Shown: positions 63,476-64,000 of the stretch, in pieces
Position numbering within the stretch: position 1 is the stretch's first letter
How the letters are laid out: each line of letters begins with the position of its first letter
Assembly: GCF_009711415.1 (NCBI RefSeq)
Contig: NZ_SMLZ01000108.1
Coordinates: 125,892-189,891 of the forward strand
Reading direction: 5' to 3'
DNA length: 64,000 bases
From: Roseibium denhamense
GTDB taxonomy: Bacteria > Pseudomonadota > Alphaproteobacteria > Rhizobiales > Stappiaceae
Notes under the pieces: model-generated
Databases searched by the model: none
Seen by the model: only the letters and a program-made list of their open reading frames with translations
What the model was told of the DNA's origin: nothing
Translations under genes and position numbers: made by a program

Positions 63476-63593
63476 TCATTGCAAGCACTTTTTGTTCCTC
63501 TTGCCTTTGATAATTGACACCCCGCGGAATTCTGGCTGTTTTTGGTTTGTTCCGGTTCCACTGCGGCCGTTGCGATAGGCTGCAGCCGGGATC

Positions 63594-64000
63594 TCAAAGA
63601 TCTTTGACAAGGCCGTCCTGCAGCGTGATCGCCCGGTCCATGCGTCCGGCAAGATCAAGATTGTGCGTCGCGAACAAGGTTGCCACACCGGAGGCCCGCA
63701 CAAGCGCCGACAATGCATCGAACACGTAGGTCGCCGTGACCGGATCAAGGTTTCCGGTCGGCTCGTCCAGAAGCAGGATCCGGGGCGCATTTGCCACGGC
63801 CCGCGCGACGGCAACCCGCTGCTGTTCGCCGCCCGACAGCTCTGACGGACGGTGCTTGCCGCGTTCGCCAAGGCGCATGTAGGCCAGCAACTCATCGGCC
63901 CGGTCCGCGGCGACCTTTTTTGAAAGTCCCCGGATCATCTGCGGCATCATGATGTTTTCCTGTGCCGTGAACTCCGGCAGCAGATGATGGAACTGATAGA
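63594..64000 (-). CDS. lolD: LolD-type ABC transporter ATPase, C-terminal part (N-terminus off window)
   Basis: The visible 135 residues contain the Q-loop region [19 protein letters not shown], the ABC signature [20 protein letters not shown], Walker [14 protein letters not shown] and the switch His in [14 protein letters not shown]. The [10 protein letters not shown] segment is typical of LolD (lipoprotein release from the inner membrane, with LolC/E). The Walker A motif is off the window. An in-frame ATG at 63950 is internal. Confidence 0.92.
   Translation of the reverse strand, partial: YQFHHLLPEFTAQENIMMPQMIRGLSKKVAADRADELLAYMRLGERGKHRPSELSGGEQQRVAVARAVANAPRILLLDEPTGNLDPVTATYVFDALSALVRASGVATLFATHNLDLAGRMDRAITLQDGLVKDL

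Noticed and set aside
63135-63578. 147-codon plus-strand frame between dnaE and lolD
   Set aside because: It is antisense to the small SOS-box ORF, rich in Arg/Ser/Pro, and lacks a family match; the small ORF on the other strand has better start signals.
1-64000. tRNA genes, CRISPR arrays, insertion sequences, phage genes and attachment sites
   Set aside because: I looked through the intergenic regions and saw no cloverleaf-type sequence, spaced repeats, transposase motifs or integrase; a tool-based search could still find weak cases.

Overview
The window looks like chromosomal DNA of an alphaproteobacterium of the order Rhizobiales (Hyphomicrobiales), probably a marine Stappiaceae-type organism (Roseibium/Labrenzia/Stappia-like). 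The reasons are the MotB-MotC-MotE-FliK flagellar set, FlaF/FlbT, LpxI, the GAAC-N7-GAAC type of LexA box, and the gene order lexA-comEC-gltX-gltA with rpsB-to-lpxB nearby. The genus is inference. I saw no tRNA, rRNA, CRISPR array, insertion sequence or phage gene.

Region 1 (1-19294) is a flagellar locus read entirely from the minus strand. It divides into five transcription units: flgB-flgC-fliE-flgG-flgA-flgI; motE-flgH-fliL-fliP; flagellin flaA; fliF-fliH-motB-motC-fliK-lytic transglycosylase; and flgE-flgK-flgL-flaF-flbT (cut by the window edge). Clear intrinsic terminators follow flgI, fliP, flaA and the transglycosylase. A shared 15-bp element, ACAGCCTCGCGCAAG-like in the direction of transcription, lies about 50 bp upstream of four of the units and 141 bp upstream of flaA. 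No regulator gene of the rem/ftcR type lies in front of flgE.

Region 2 (19.5-23.9 kb) is accessory. It has a small exported glycine-rich protein and a PilZ protein, then a divergent set: an alpha/beta hydrolase against an acyl-adenylating enzyme that is translationally coupled to a protein with two PPC-like (DUF296) halves. The substrate is unknown.

Region 3 (23.9-29.1 kb) is a hydroxyproline catabolic operon: DapA-like deaminase, 4-hydroxyproline epimerase, D-amino-acid dehydrogenase, and a second proline-racemase-family enzyme whose two catalytic positions are Ser and Thr instead of Cys. A divergent GntR/FCD regulator and a 6-5-6 inverted repeat suggest control.

Region 4 (29.2-35.9 kb) holds lexA with two SOS boxes, comEC, gltX and gltA. 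Region 5 (35.9-44.25 kb) is an insert between gltA and lpxB: an amidase, an IlvD/Edd dehydratase, a DJ-1/PfpI protein with a divergent LysR regulator, and a large chemoreceptor preceded by very AT-rich DNA.

Region 6 (44.3-58.98 kb) is the conserved envelope/translation cluster on the minus strand: rpsB, tsf, pyrH, frr, uppS, cdsA, dxr, rseP, bamA, lpxD, fabZ, lpxA, lpxI, lpxB. Region 7 (59.1-64.0 kb) has a secreted Cys-repeat protein, dnaE, and the end of lolD. Between lolD and dnaE lies a 32-codon ORF for a single-span membrane peptide. It has a good ribosome binding site and a perfect GAAC-N7-GAAC SOS box in its promoter. I think it is a SidA-like SOS division inhibitor, and it is the most interesting item in the window.
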